Source: Thauera sp. (lineage in GTDB: Bacteria > Pseudomonadota > Gammaproteobacteria > Burkholderiales > Rhodocyclaceae). Taken from it: DNA of 64,000 bases. Where the stretch lies: assembly GCA_024235615.1 (NCBI GenBank), contig JACKMB010000001.1, positions 62,001 to 126,000 of the forward strand, read 5' to 3'. The notes below the pieces were generated by a model. That model saw only the letters and a list, made by a program, of their open reading frames with translations. It had not been told where the DNA came from and did no database searches. The position numbers were made by a program, and so were the translations under genes. Each line of letters begins with the position of its first letter. Position 1 is the first letter of the stretch. This document shows, in pieces, positions 36,694-46,153 of this stretch.

Positions 36694-37152
36694 ATGCCCC
36701 GAACGAACGCAGCCCGCACCCTCCTCCTCGCCTTGCCCGCAGCCTTGCTGCTCGCCTGCTCCTCGGAGCCGCCAGACACCCATCCGGACAAGCCGGTGAC
36801 CCAGCGCCGCGAGGCCTTCAAGGCGATGCTGCGCAGCACCGAGCCCATGGGCACCATGTTGAAGGACCGCCGTTTCGACGCCGACCGCTTCGCCAGCCTC
36901 GCCGACCAGCTCGCCGCGGCGCGCGAAACGCCCTGGAAGCACTTCGGCGCGGACACGAATTACCCGCCCACCAAGGCCCGCCCTGCGGTGTGGGAGAAGC
37001 CCGACGAGTTCGAGCGCCGACGCAGCGAATTCATCAGCGCCACCGACCGCCTCCTCGCTGCCGCCGCGGCGCGCTCGGAGGATCAGGCGCGCAGCGCGCT
37101 GGCCGCTGTGCAGGACAGCTGCAAGGCCTGCCACAAGGATTTCCGGCGCTGA
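36694..37152 (+). CDS. Cytochrome c'-like (class II) lipoprotein
   Basis: A 152-residue protein with a lipobox (LLLACSS, lipid Cys22) and a single heme c site, CKACHKDFRR, at the extreme C-terminus (143-152). That placement and the helical body (RREAFKAMLRSTEPMGTMLK, then WEKPDEFERRRSEF) are typical of four-helix cytochromes c'. Family roles include NO binding or electron transfer; here it would be anchored to a membrane facing the periplasm. Upstream 36439-36693 holds the divergent promoter region with the fusion gene, where I see no clear elements. Confidence 0.87.
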   Translation: MPRTNAARTLLLALPAALLLACSSEPPDTHPDKPVTQRREAFKAMLRSTEPMGTMLKDRRFDADRFASLADQLAAARETPWKHFGADTNYPPTKARPAVWEKPDEFERRRSEFISATDRLLAAAAARSEDQARSALAAVQDSCKACHKDFRR

Positions 37153-37181
37153 CCGCGCGCCATCAGGGCGGGCGGAGAGGC

Positions 37182-37208
37182 TGTAGGGAGGGCGTGTGCC
37201 TCCCTACA
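37182..37208 (+). terminator. Perfect hairpin after the cytochrome gene
   Basis: TGTAGGGAGG and CCTCCCTACA form a perfect 10-bp stem with a 7-nt loop (37192-37198), 29 bp after the cytochrome stop codon. There is no T-tract. Its TGTAGG.../...CCTACA ends resemble the REP units nearby, so it may be a REP relative serving as a terminator. Confidence 0.5.
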
Positions 37209-37247
37209 TCACATGTCCTCGAACAAGCAAAGTCCTCGAACGCCGCC

Positions 37248-37271
37248 TTCGCGCCTGCCGGCGCTCCTACA
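37248..37271. repeat. REP-like palindromic unit
   Basis: A single copy of the 24-bp unit running TTCGCGCC...GGCGCTCCTACA. The same core, in either orientation and with GGCTTCCGCC or GCCTGCCGGC centres, recurs at 38513, 38560, 38631, 47697, 47748, 51261 and 51328, always between genes. This matches the Pseudomonas-type REP layout (GTAGGAGCG...CGCGAA). Confidence 0.65.
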
Positions 37272-37345
37272 TGCACCAGCGCGCTCCGCGGCCGATGGAG
37301 ATACGGTGGCGGCTGAAAGGACGGCCGTGCAGCGAGCGAGGCGTC

Positions 37346-38386
37346 CTACGGGCGATCGTCCAGGGGTTCCGAGGCGGCCTCGTGCAGGCGGCCCTGCCAG
37401 CTGTCGCGGCGGGCGAGCTCGGCGCTGAGCCGGGGGGCGAGTTCGGAGAGGCGGATGTTCCACTGCGGGGCCAGCTTGAGCGCGGGAGGCACTTCGCTGC
37501 CGAGACGCTGGAGCAGGATCGTGGGCGACAGCCGCTCCACGAAGTCCGCGAGCAGTGCCATGTACTCGTCTTCGGCCAGCAGTGGCACGCTCGCCGGATC
37601 GCGCTCCCAGTCGCGTGCCATCGCGGTGCCCCGCACCAGCTGCAGCTGGTGCAGCTTGAGCGCCGTGATCGGCAGCGCGGACAGGCGGCCTGCGGCCTCG
37701 AGCATGCCGGCCCGCGTCTCGCCGGGCAGTCCGAGGATCAGGTGGGCGGTCACCCCGAGGCCACGTGCCGCGGCGCGCCGGATCGCGTGCTCGCTGCAGG
37801 CAAAGTCGTGGCCGCGGTTGATCCTGCGCAGCACCTCGTCGTCGCAGGATTCGACGCCGATCTCGAGCTCGACGATGTGTTCGCGCGCGAGCTCGGCCAG
37901 GTAGTCGAGCACTGCGTCGGGCAGGCAGTCCGGCCGGGTGCCGATCGCCAGCCCACTGACGCGCGGATGGGCCAGCGCAGTCTCGTAGATCTCGCGCAGG
38001 CGCGCGAACTCGCCGTAGGTGTTGCTGTAGGTCTGGAAGTAGGCGATGAAGCGCTGGGTGCCCGGATAGCGCCGGTCGAGAAAGCGCAGGCCGGCGTCGA
38101 TCTGCTCGCCGATCGGGTCGCGGCGATCCAGGTAGCCGGGGGTGAAGCCGGCGTTGTTGCAGAAGGTGCAGCCGCCGCTGCCCACGGTGCCGTCGCGGTT
38201 CGGGCAGGTGAAGCCGGCGGCCACCGAGACCTTCTGGACCCGCCCGCCCCAGCGCCGCTTCACATGGTCGTTCCAGGCGTTGTAGCGGCGCTCGCCGAAG
38301 GGTGAGGCTGCGGCCCTCGCGGTGCCGTCGGAGTCGGGGATGGGGTCGGAATGCAGCGCGGAAACGAATGTGGGCGCGGAGCTCAT
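37346..38386 (-). CDS. Radical SAM protein, YhcC/TIGR01212 family
   Basis: A 346-residue radical SAM enzyme. The cluster cysteines are in FTCPNRDGTVGSGGCTFCNN, a C-x11-C-x2-C spacing typical of YhcC rather than the classical CxxxCxxC. IGTRPDCLPD and VELEIGVESCDDEVLRRINRG are the conserved barrel motifs, and AHLILGLPGETRAGM the SAM-binding strand. In E. coli YhcC is linked to FNR and nitrogen metabolism by proximity only; the substrate is unknown. The ATG at 38386 was chosen because sequence upstream is low-complexity and runs into REP units. Confidence 0.88.
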   Translation of the reverse strand: MSSAPTFVSALHSDPIPDSDGTARAAASPFGERRYNAWNDHVKRRWGGRVQKVSVAAGFTCPNRDGTVGSGGCTFCNNAGFTPGYLDRRDPIGEQIDAGLRFLDRRYPGTQRFIAYFQTYSNTYGEFARLREIYETALAHPRVSGLAIGTRPDCLPDAVLDYLAELAREHIVELEIGVESCDDEVLRRINRGHDFACSEHAIRRAAARGLGVTAHLILGLPGETRAGMLEAAGRLSALPITALKLHQLQLVRGTAMARDWERDPASVPLLAEDEYMALLADFVERLSPTILLQRLGSEVPPALKLAPQWNIRLSELAPRLSAELARRDSWQGRLHEAASEPLDDRP

Positions 38387-38512
38387 GCAAAAGGCCGGGG
38401 AGATGGACGAAGCAGGCGACGGTGGCGGGCGCGGTCGGAAACCACACCCGGGCGCGAGTGTGCCGCCGACCACCGATTCAGCCCTTGATGGTGCGCAAGC
38501 GCAGCCGCATTG

Positions 38513-38687
38513 GCGCCTGCCGGCGCTCCTGCAGAAGCCGTCGCGGCGACGATGGGTGTGTAGGAGCGGCGGCAGCCGCGAAGACGGCGGTGACACGGGC
38601 GACAGGGGCTTGCCCTGCCTGCATCGCCCATTCGCGCCTGCCGGCGCTCCTACAGAAGCCGGCGCGGCGACGATGGGTGTGTAGGAG
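38513..38687. repeat. REP cluster with a 54-bp direct duplication
   Basis: The 318-bp gap 38387-38704 contains no gene. A 54-bp segment at 38513-38566 recurs at 38634-38687 with only two differences (38531/38652 and 38541/38662), an offset of 121 bp. Each copy begins with GCGCCTGCCGGCGCTCCT and ends with GTGTAGGAG, i.e. two inverted REP halves around a central GACGATGG. A further REP unit (TAGGAGCGGCGGCAGCCGCG) starts at 38561. This is a BIME-like array lying downstream of petA and upstream of the radical SAM gene. Confidence 0.7.
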
Positions 38688-38704
38688 GAACGGAGCGGGC
38701 GGGC

Positions 38705-39307
38705 TCAGGCGGTGCCGTGGTCGTCCTCGCCGATCAGCACCAGACCGTCGGAGAGCCACTTGTGCGGCGGGATCTCCAGGTTGGTCGGAGCCGGCTGGCT
38801 CAGATACACCCGGCCGGCGAGATCGAAGATCGAGCCGTGGCAGGGGCACAGGAAGCCACCCGGCCAATCCGCGGTCATGCCCTCGGTGGTGCCGGTAGCG
38901 AATTTCTCGGACGGCGAGCAGCCCAGATGCGTGCAGATGCCGATCACGATCAGGTATTCGGGCTTGATCGAGCGGTGCCGATTGGTGGCGTAGTCAGGCT
39001 GCTGCGGCTCGCCCGAACCCGGGTCGGCCAGACGGGCCTCGTTCTGCTCGAGCGTCGCGAGCATCTCGGGCGTGCGGCGCAGGATCCACACGGGCTTGCC
39101 GCGCCACTCGACGGTCATCATGTCGCCGACGGCGAGCTTGGAGACGTCGGCCTCGACGGGTGCCCCCGCGGCGCGGGCACGATCGGAGGGCGTAAGGCTG
39201 GCGACGAAGGGAATTGCAGTGGCTCCGGCGGCGACCGCACCGGCAGCGCTGGTGGCGATCAGCAGCTTGCGACGTTGGGCGGCAAGCTCGGATGGCGTAT
39301 CGGACAT
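38705..39307 (-). CDS. petA: Ubiquinol-cytochrome c reductase Rieske iron-sulfur subunit (orphan)
   Basis: A 200-residue Rieske protein. The N-terminal QRRKLLIATSAAGAVAAG combines a twin-arginine-like motif with the membrane anchor. The [2Fe-2S] ligands are in CTHLGCSP and CPCHGSIFD, the spacing of the bc1 complex subunit, with two Cys and two His as ligands. Cytochrome b and c1 genes, normally next to petA, are absent: a REP array and a radical SAM gene follow instead. Upstream at 39481-39496 is a consensus sigma-54 promoter pointing at this gene. It may be a spare subunit swapped in under sulfur stress, or a relic. Confidence 0.9.
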   Translation of the reverse strand: MSDTPSELAAQRRKLLIATSAAGAVAAGATAIPFVASLTPSDRARAAGAPVEADVSKLAVGDMMTVEWRGKPVWILRRTPEMLATLEQNEARLADPGSGEPQQPDYATNRHRSIKPEYLIVIGICTHLGCSPSEKFATGTTEGMTADWPGGFLCPCHGSIFDLAGRVYLSQPAPTNLEIPPHKWLSDGLVLIGEDDHGTA

Positions 39308-39480
39308 GGCAGGCCTCTCCCGGGAGTGAGTTCAGGTTTCCGGCCCGCACGGGCGGCGGAAAAAAGGGCGAAGCGGCCGGGGGGCACTCAATCGAAACTA
39401 CGCTGCCAGGGGCAAGACCGTTGAGGGGGGACGATCATGCAGCGATCACGACGCGGCCTGCTTCGCTCGGGTTTCTATTA

Positions 39481-39496
39481 AGCAACAGCCGTGCCA
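39481..39496 (-). promoter_or_regulatory. Consensus sigma-54 promoter driving petA
   Basis: On the minus strand TGGCACG-GCTG-TTGCT matches the -24/-12 consensus exactly. Transcription would start near 39470, leaving a leader of about 160 bp before petA. The palindrome at 39582-39597 is about 120 bp upstream of this start. The 335-bp gap 39308-39642 otherwise shows no gene. Confidence 0.75.
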
Positions 39497-39546
39497 GGTT
39501 TGAAAAAGTGCGCTTCGACGCTCGATTCGGCCTCGCTGGAAGCGTT

Positions 39547-39601
39547 TTGACCTGCCAAAGACTGCCGATGACGCAGCTTCGCTGCCAATCCTGGCAGTCA
39601 A
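39547..39601. promoter_or_regulatory. Dyad cluster, candidate FisR enhancer for petA
   Basis: Contains the perfect palindrome CTGCCA-ATCC-TGGCAG (39582-39597) inside a larger imperfect inverted repeat (TTGACCTGCCA at 39547 and TGGCAGTCAA at 39592). It also has CTGCCGATGACGCAG at 39562, which resembles CTGCCGATTGCGCCAG on the minus strand of the other candidate site at 30688-30703. It lies between the fisR stop and the petA sigma-54 promoter, so it could also act as the fisR terminator. Confidence 0.45.
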
Positions 39602-39642
39602 GTAGATGCGGCCCTTCCCGCAGCGCCAGCCCGAGCGCCTGC

Positions 39643-41040
<1,398 letters not shown>

Positions 41041-41043
41041 GCT

Positions 41044-41090
41044 CTGTCAGCTGTGACCGTTGATCTGCCACGAGTCTGCCTTGCTGACAG
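41044..41090. promoter_or_regulatory. Dyad between fisR and cydP, candidate enhancer
   Basis: CTGTCAGC (41044-41051) and GCTGACAG (41083-41090) are an exact inverted repeat around a 31-bp spacer containing two CTGCC half-sites. The centre (41067) is about 127 bp before the predicted sigma-54 start of the cyd operon and only a few bases from the fisR start codon, so it could serve both activation of cyd and autoregulation of fisR. Confidence 0.4.
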
Positions 41091-41133
41091 CCTGCGCGTC
41101 AATCGACTTGCACGCCGGAGATCTCGAAAACCC

Positions 41134-41147
41134 TTGATTTACATCAA
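41134..41147 (+). promoter_or_regulatory. FNR/ANR box in the cyd promoter
   Basis: TTGAT-TTAC-ATCAA is a perfect FNR-type palindrome. It lies 66 bp before the cydP start codon and 21 bp upstream of the sigma-54 -24 element. It suggests oxygen control of the bd oxidase in addition to sigma-54 control, either activating a nearby sigma-70 promoter or modulating the sigma-54 one. Confidence 0.75.
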
Positions 41148-41168
41148 ATCCAGAACATGACGCAGCGC

Positions 41169-41184
41169 TGGCACGCGTCTTGAT
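41169..41184 (+). promoter_or_regulatory. Sigma-54 promoter candidate for the cydPABX operon
   Basis: TGGCACG-CGTC-TTGAT has a perfect -24 block, correct spacing and a near-consensus -12 block (one mismatch to TTGCW). The predicted start is near 41194, 20 bp before cydP. It shares the TTGAT variant with the element at 30197, which supports common regulation. Confidence 0.75.
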
Positions 41185-41213
41185 AGGGAGGTCAGGGACA
41201 ACCGGAGTCCGCC

Positions 41214-41411
41214 ATGAACCCGACCGACCGCCGCTTGGTACGCGAAATCACCCTCGTCATCGTGCTCAAGCTGATCCTCATCACCGCGCTGTGGTGGGCC
41301 TTCATCCGCGACGCGAAGGTGGCGGTCGATCCAGGCGCCATGGCCGCCCAGGTTGTCGCCCCGGCAAGCACAAAACAACACTCGACATCTGGAGAATCCC
41401 ATGGTCAGTGA
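41214..41411 (+). CDS. cydP: Cytochrome oxidase putative small subunit CydP
   Basis: A 65-residue single-pass membrane protein ([21 protein letters not shown], residues 11-31) with a short hydrophilic tail. Small proteins of this kind lie just before cydA in betaproteobacteria and are called CydP. A GGAG site precedes the ATG. Its 3' end overlaps the cydA start by 11 bp, so translation is probably coupled. Role in assembly or stability is inferred. Confidence 0.8.
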   Translation: MNPTDRRLVREITLVIVLKLILITALWWAFIRDAKVAVDPGAMAAQVVAPASTKQHSTSGESHGQ

Positions 41412-42963
41412 GCAACTCGTCGACCTGTCGCGGCTGCAGTTCGCCGCGACGGCGATGTACCACTTCCTGTTCGTGCCGCTCACCATCGGCATGGTGTGGA
41501 TGCTGGTCATCATGGAAAGCGTCTACGTGATGACGGGCAAGACGATCTACAAGGACATGACCCGCTTCTGGGGCAAGCTCTTCGGCATCAACTTCGCGCT
41601 CGGCGTCACCACCGGCATCACGCTCGAGTTCCAGTTCGGCACCAACTGGGCCTACTACTCGCACTACGTGGGTGACATCTTCGGCGCGCCACTGGCGATC
41701 GAGGGGCTGATGGCCTTCTTCCTCGAGTCGACCTTCATCGGTCTGTTCTTCTTCGGCTGGGACCGCCTGTCGCGCCAGCAGCACCTGCTGGTGACGATCC
41801 TGATGGCGGTGGGCACCAACCTGTCGGCGCTGTGGATCCTGATCGCCAACGGCTGGATGCAGAATCCGGTGGGCTCGGAGTTCAGCTACGAGACGATGCG
41901 CATGGAGCTCACCGACTTCTGGGCAGTGGTGTTCAACCCGGTGGCGCAGGGCAAGTTCGTGCATACGGTGTCGGCGGGCTACGTGACCGGCGCGATGTTC
42001 GTGCTGTCGATCTCGGCCTGGTACCTGCTGCGCGGGCGTGACGTCGAGTTCGCCAAGCGCTCGTTTCGCATCGCGGCGGCCTTCGGCTTCGCCTCGATCT
42101 GCTCGGTGATCGTGCTCGGCGACGAATCCGGCTACGCGCTCGGCGAGGCGCAGCAGACCAAGCTCGCGGCGATGGAGGCGATGTGGGAGACCGAACCGGC
42201 CCCGGCCAGCTTCAACGTCATCGCCGTGCCCAACGAGGCCGAAATGAAGAACGACTTCGCCATCCACATACCGTGGGTGATGGGCCTGATCGGTACGCGC
42301 TCGCTCGACAAGGAGCTGCCCGGCCTGAACCAGATCTACGCGCTGAACCGCGAGCGCGTGAAGGTGGGCGTGGAGGCGGTGAAGCTGCTCGAGGCGCTGC
42401 GCAAGAGCCCGCAGGACGCGGCCCTGCGCGAGGCCTTCGACAGGGTCAAGGACGACCTCGGCTTCGGCCTGCTGCTGAAGAAGTACGCCGCCTCGATGGA
42501 CGACGTCACCCCCGAGCTGATCGACCGCGCCGCGCGCGACACGCTGCCCAAGGTGACGCCGCTGTTCTGGACCTTCCGCATCATGGTGGCGCTGGGCTTC
42601 GCGATGCTGGCGTTGTTCGGCCTGGCGCTGTGGTACTCGATCAAGGGTGATTTCGCCCAGCGGCCGTGGCTGCTGCGCTGGGCGCTGTGGTTCCTGCCCA
42701 TGCCGTGGATCTCGTGCGAGATGGGTTGGTTCGTGGCCGAGTACGGCCGCCAGCCCTGGACCATCTACGGCGTGCTGCCCACCCACCTGTCGGTGTCGAC
42801 GCTGACCGTCAACAGCCTGTACGGCTCGCTCGCCGGCTTCGTCGGCTTCTACACCCTGCTGCTGATCGTCGAGATGTACCTGATGGTGAAGTTCGCCCGC
42901 CAGGGGCCGGGCAGCCTGGGCACCGGCCGCTACCTGAACGAAACCCACCACGCCCACGCCTGA
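41401..42963 (+). CDS. cydA: Cytochrome bd ubiquinol oxidase subunit I
   Basis: Quinol-oxidising, heme-bearing subunit of the bd oxidase, which reduces O2 to water without pumping protons and tolerates sulfide, cyanide and NO better than heme-copper oxidases. At 520 residues it is near the E. coli length. His21 in [12 protein letters not shown] matches the heme b595 ligand, [17 protein letters not shown] the heme b558 His region, and [18 protein letters not shown] the conserved C-terminal block. A long charged loop after about residue 310 ([15 protein letters not shown]) fits the long Q-loop type. Start chosen after CTGGAGA; a frame to 41353 overlaps cydP. Confidence 0.96.
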   Translation: MVSEQLVDLSRLQFAATAMYHFLFVPLTIGMVWMLVIMESVYVMTGKTIYKDMTRFWGKLFGINFALGVTTGITLEFQFGTNWAYYSHYVGDIFGAPLAIEGLMAFFLESTFIGLFFFGWDRLSRQQHLLVTILMAVGTNLSALWILIANGWMQNPVGSEFSYETMRMELTDFWAVVFNPVAQGKFVHTVSAGYVTGAMFVLSISAWYLLRGRDVEFAKRSFRIAAAFGFASICSVIVLGDESGYALGEAQQTKLAAMEAMWETEPAPASFNVIAVPNEAEMKNDFAIHIPWVMGLIGTRSLDKELPGLNQIYALNRERVKVGVEAVKLLEALRKSPQDAALREAFDRVKDDLGFGLLLKKYAASMDDVTPELIDRAARDTLPKVTPLFWTFRIMVALGFAMLALFGLALWYSIKGDFAQRPWLLRWALWFLPMPWISCEMGWFVAEYGRQPWTIYGVLPTHLSVSTLTVNSLYGSLAGFVGFYTLLLIVEMYLMVKFARQGPGSLGTGRYLNETHHAHA

Positions 42964-42979
42964 TCCCGGAGCGGACATC

Positions 42980-44122
42980 ATGATCTTCGACTACCCGACC
43001 TTCAAAATCATCTGGTGGCTGCTGGTGGGCGTGCTGCTCGTCGGCTTCGCCATCATGGACGGCCACGACATGGGCGTGGGCACGCTGCTGCCCTTCGTCG
43101 GCAGAAACGACGAGGAGCGCCGCGTCGTCATCAACACCGTCGGCCCGCACTGGGACGGCAACCAGGTGTGGTTCATCACCGGGGGCGGCGCCATCTTCGC
43201 CGCCTGGCCGATCGTCTATGCGACCGCCTTCTCGGGCTTCTACTGGGCGATGCTGGCGGTGCTGTGGGCCTTGTTCTTCCGCCCGGTGGGCTTCGACTAC
43301 CGCAGCAAGATCCACAACGCGACCTGGCGCAGCACCTGGGACTGGGGGCTCTTCATCGGCGGTGCGGTGCCGCCGCTGATCTTCGGCGTGGCCTTCGGCA
43401 ACCTGCTGCAGGGCGTGCCCTTCCACTTCGACGACACCCTGGTGCCCTACTACACCGGCTCGTTCTGGGGTCTGCTCAATCCCTTCGCACTGCTGGCGGG
43501 CGTGGTGAGCACGGCGATGATCACCTTCCACGGCGCGATCTACCTGGCCCACCGCACCGAGGGCGACATCCAGCGCCGCGCGACCACGGCCGCGCTGATC
43601 TTCGGCGTGCTCATGCTGGTCGGCTTCACCGCGGCCGGGCTGTGGATCGCCAACGGCAGCTTCGGCTACGCGATCACCTCGGTGCTCGACACCGCGGCGC
43701 TGCCCAACCCGCTCGCCAAGACGGTCGAACTGCAGCCCGGCGCCTGGCTGGCCAACTACGACAAGGCGCCGCTGACCATGCTGGTGCCGGCGCTGGCCTA
43801 CGCGGGCGGGCTCGCCGCGTTGTTGCTGGTGTGGAAGGGGCGCACGCTGGCCGCCTTCGTCGCCTCGTCGTTCGCCATCATCGGTGTGATCGGCACCGCC
43901 GGCGTGTCCATGTTCCCCTTCGTGATGCCCTCCTCCACCGTGCCGGGCGCCAGCCTCACCGTGTGGGACGCGGTCTCCAGCCATCGCACGCTGGGCATCA
44001 TGTTCTGGGCGACGGTCATCTTCATGCCGATCATCGTCGCCTACACGAGCTGGGCCTACAGCGTGATGGCGGGCAAGGTCACCGCGGCCTACATCCGCGA
44101 AAACGAACATTCCGCGTACTGA
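42980..44122 (+). CDS. cydB: Cytochrome bd ubiquinol oxidase subunit II
   Basis: Structural partner of CydA. The 380-residue polytopic protein begins MIFDYPTFKIIWWLLVGVLL and has the family stretches AIMDGHDMGVGTLLPF, NTVGPHWDGNQVWFITGGGA and FFRPVGFDYRSK. About nine hydrophobic segments are visible. It starts 16 bp after the cydA stop with GGAGCGG upstream, within the cydPABX-ybgE operon. Confidence 0.96.
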   Translation: MIFDYPTFKIIWWLLVGVLLVGFAIMDGHDMGVGTLLPFVGRNDEERRVVINTVGPHWDGNQVWFITGGGAIFAAWPIVYATAFSGFYWAMLAVLWALFFRPVGFDYRSKIHNATWRSTWDWGLFIGGAVPPLIFGVAFGNLLQGVPFHFDDTLVPYYTGSFWGLLNPFALLAGVVSTAMITFHGAIYLAHRTEGDIQRRATTAALIFGVLMLVGFTAAGLWIANGSFGYAITSVLDTAALPNPLAKTVELQPGAWLANYDKAPLTMLVPALAYAGGLAALLLVWKGRTLAAFVASSFAIIGVIGTAGVSMFPFVMPSSTVPGASLTVWDAVSSHRTLGIMFWATVIFMPIIVAYTSWAYSVMAGKVTAAYIRENEHSAY

Positions 44123-44149
44123 ACACGCGCCACGAGCAAGGAGAACGAC

Positions 44150-44302
44150 ATGTGGTATTTCGCCTGGGTACTGGGCATCGGTTTCGCGGTGCTGCTGGCC
44201 ATCCTGAACGCGCTGTGGGGCGAGAACGAGGAGGCGCGCGCCGCCGCCCTCGAGCAGGCACGCGCGCAGGCGGGCGCCGGCAAACTGCCACCGGCGGGCT
44301 GA
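44150..44302 (+). CDS. cydX: Cytochrome bd oxidase small subunit CydX
   Basis: A 50-residue membrane peptide that starts MWYFAWVLGIGFAVLLAILN, the typical CydX opening with its single transmembrane helix, followed by LWGENEEARA and a hydrophilic tail. CydX is needed for stable, active bd oxidase in E. coli. It has an AAGGAGA ribosome site and lies 27 bp after cydB. Confidence 0.93.
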   Translation: MWYFAWVLGIGFAVLLAILNALWGENEEARAAALEQARAQAGAGKLPPAG

Positions 44303-44312
44303 GGAGCACACC

Positions 44313-44654
44313 ATGAAGCCGCACGCATCCACTTTCGCCACTGCGGAAGACGCGAGCCTCGGCCTCGACGGACCCGCCCCTTCCAGCGAGGCGACTCGCA
44401 TCCGCCTGTTGCCGCTGCTGCTCGCCATCGCGGTGATGCTCGGCATCACCGCGTGGCCGGGCGCGCTCGCCGGACCTTCAGGCGCGGCCGACCACCTCGC
44501 GGCGATGGCGCTGTTCTGGGCGATGAGTGCCGGATTCGTCGCCGGAGTCGGCTTCCGGCCGCGCAAGCTCCTGATCCGCCTGCTGTTGTCTCCGCTCGCG
44601 TGCTGGCTCGGCGTGATCCTGGCCGGCCTGCGGCTGGCGAGCCTGACGGCATGA
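44313..44654 (+). CDS. ybgE: Cyd operon protein YbgE-like
   Basis: A 113-residue protein with three hydrophobic segments after a 30-residue hydrophilic N-terminus. SAGFVAGVGFRPRKLLIRLL and SPLACWLG resemble the YbgE family, found at the end of cyd operons. Function is unknown; an assembly role is assumed. GAGGAG lies 6 bp upstream of the ATG, 10 bp after cydX. Confidence 0.8.
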   Translation: MKPHASTFATAEDASLGLDGPAPSSEATRIRLLPLLLAIAVMLGITAWPGALAGPSGAADHLAAMALFWAMSAGFVAGVGFRPRKLLIRLLLSPLACWLGVILAGLRLASLTA

Positions 44655-44686
44655 GGCGGCGCAAAAGCTGGCGTTCCGCGATTTTC

Positions 44687-44718
44687 CTTAACCTACGTTA
44701 AGTATTTGCTTATATAGT
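44687..44718 (+). promoter_or_regulatory. AT-rich promoter with CTTAAC-N4-GTTAAG palindrome
   Basis: In an otherwise GC-rich gap, CTTAACCTACGTTAAG (44687-44702) is an exact 6-bp-armed palindrome. It is followed by TATATAGTAT (about 44711-44720), a plausible -10 region about 70 bp before the sulfide:quinone oxidoreductase ATG. The palindrome would cover the -35 region, so it may be a repressor or LysR-type (T-N11-A) site. No sigma-54 element is visible here. Confidence 0.45.
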
Positions 44719-44788
44719 ATTCGCCGCACACACGACAGGCCGCACCCGCCGGGCGGGCAGCGGCCGATCCAACCTGAAGGAGGAGACC

Positions 44789-46141
44789 ATGAAGGACCTG
44801 CCGAAAAGCCCGCCGGAGCTCCCGGCGATCGATCCCGAGCGGCGACGCCTGCTGCTCGGGGCCTCGGCCCTGCCGCTGGCGGCGGGCGCCGGGCTGAGCC
44901 TCGCGCCCACGCGCGCAAGGGCCGCGCTCAAGACCTCGGCGCGCATCGTGATTGCCGGCAGCGGCCTGGCCGGCGTGGCCGCAGCCAACCGGCTCGCGCG
45001 CGAACTCGACGGCGCGAAGATCACCATCGTCGATCGCAAGGAGATCCACAACTACCAGCCCGGCTACACCCTGGTCGCCACCGGGGTATGGCCGGTGGAA
45101 AAGGTCAGCGACCGCAACGCCGACCTGATCCCGCCCGGCGTCGAGTGGGTGCGCGAGATGGTCGCCGAGTTCGACGCCGAGAAGAACGCGGTGGTCACCG
45201 ACGGTGGGCGGCGCATCGAGTACGACTTCCTGATCGTCGCCACCGGCCTGCACATGGACTTCGGACTGATCGAGGGCATGGACGTCGCCGCGATCGGCCG
45301 CAACGGGCTCGCCAGCGTCTATCCGAGCCCGCAGGCGGCGCAGGCCACCTGGCAGGCGATGGACACCTTCCGGCAGAAGGGCGGCAAGGCGCTGATGACC
45401 CTGCCCGCCACGCCGCTCAAGTGTGCCGGCGCGCCGCTGAAGATGACCTTCATGGTGGTCGATCGCCTCCGCCAGGCCGGCACCCGCGACCAGTCGCAGG
45501 TGAGCTTCCACTCCGCGCTCGACAACATCTTCAGCGTGCCGCGCATCAACCAGGAAGTGCTCGAGCGCTGGAAGAAGCTCGACGTGCCGGTGCATTTCCT
45601 CAGCAAGCTGGTCGCGGTCGACATCGGCGCGCGCCGCGCCACCTTCGCCAGCCCCGAGGGCGAACGCACCCAGCACGACTACGACTTCATCCACGTCGTC
45701 CCGCCGATGCGCGCGCCCGATTCGGTCAAGAACAGCCCGCTGTCGTGGAAGCAAGGCCCCTTCGCCGCCGGCGGCTGGCTGGAGGTGGACAAGGAGACCC
45801 TGCGCCATCGACGCTTTCCCAACGTTTTCGGCATCGGCGACATCAACGGCACCGGCAAGGGCAAGACCGCCGCGACGGTCAAGAAGAGCACCCCGCTGGT
45901 GGTGCAGAACCTCATCGACGTCATCGCCGGCCGCGAACCCTCGCAGCGCTTCGACGGCTACACCTCGTGCCCGCTGCTGGTGCGCGAGGGTGCCGCGCTG
46001 CTGATCGAGTTCGACTACGAGAACCGCCTGATTCCCTCGCTGCCGGCGATCGATCCGCTGCAGGACAGCTACTTCGCCTGGGTGATGAAGATCCGCCTGC
46101 TCAAGCCCGCCTACATGGCGGTCGCCAAGGGCCGGGTATAA
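44789..46141 (+). CDS. sqr: Sulfide:quinone oxidoreductase-like flavoprotein with Tat signal
   Basis: A 450-residue FAD protein oxidising sulfide and passing electrons to quinone. The N-terminus has RRRLLLGASALPLAAGAG (from residue 18), a twin-arginine export signal, so the enzyme should act on the periplasmic face. IVIAGSGLAGVAAANRLA is the FAD-binding Rossmann motif and GIGDINGTG the second FAD motif. The two catalytic cysteines are Cys212 (LPATPLKCAGAP) and Cys394 (GYTSCPLL); a third N-terminal Cys found in some SQR types is missing. AAGGAGGAG precedes the ATG. It leads an operon with a small membrane protein and a rhodanese. Confidence 0.88.
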   Translation: MKDLPKSPPELPAIDPERRRLLLGASALPLAAGAGLSLAPTRARAALKTSARIVIAGSGLAGVAAANRLARELDGAKITIVDRKEIHNYQPGYTLVATGVWPVEKVSDRNADLIPPGVEWVREMVAEFDAEKNAVVTDGGRRIEYDFLIVATGLHMDFGLIEGMDVAAIGRNGLASVYPSPQAAQATWQAMDTFRQKGGKALMTLPATPLKCAGAPLKMTFMVVDRLRQAGTRDQSQVSFHSALDNIFSVPRINQEVLERWKKLDVPVHFLSKLVAVDIGARRATFASPEGERTQHDYDFIHVVPPMRAPDSVKNSPLSWKQGPFAAGGWLEVDKETLRHRRFPNVFGIGDINGTGKGKTAATVKKSTPLVVQNLIDVIAGREPSQRFDGYTSCPLLVREGAALLIEFDYENRLIPSLPAIDPLQDSYFAWVMKIRLLKPAYMAVAKGRV

Positions 46142-46153
46142 GGGAGACGAGAC

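Noticed and set aside
38513-38687. Possible CRISPR array because of repeated blocks.
   Set aside because: Only two copies of the 54-bp block, no regular spacer series and no cas genes. The units are palindromic REP elements.
44665-44700. Sigma-54 promoter before the sulfide:quinone oxidoreductase gene.
   Set aside because: TGGCGTT is followed by no TTGC/TTGA at the right distance; an AT-rich sigma-70-like promoter with a palindrome fits better.
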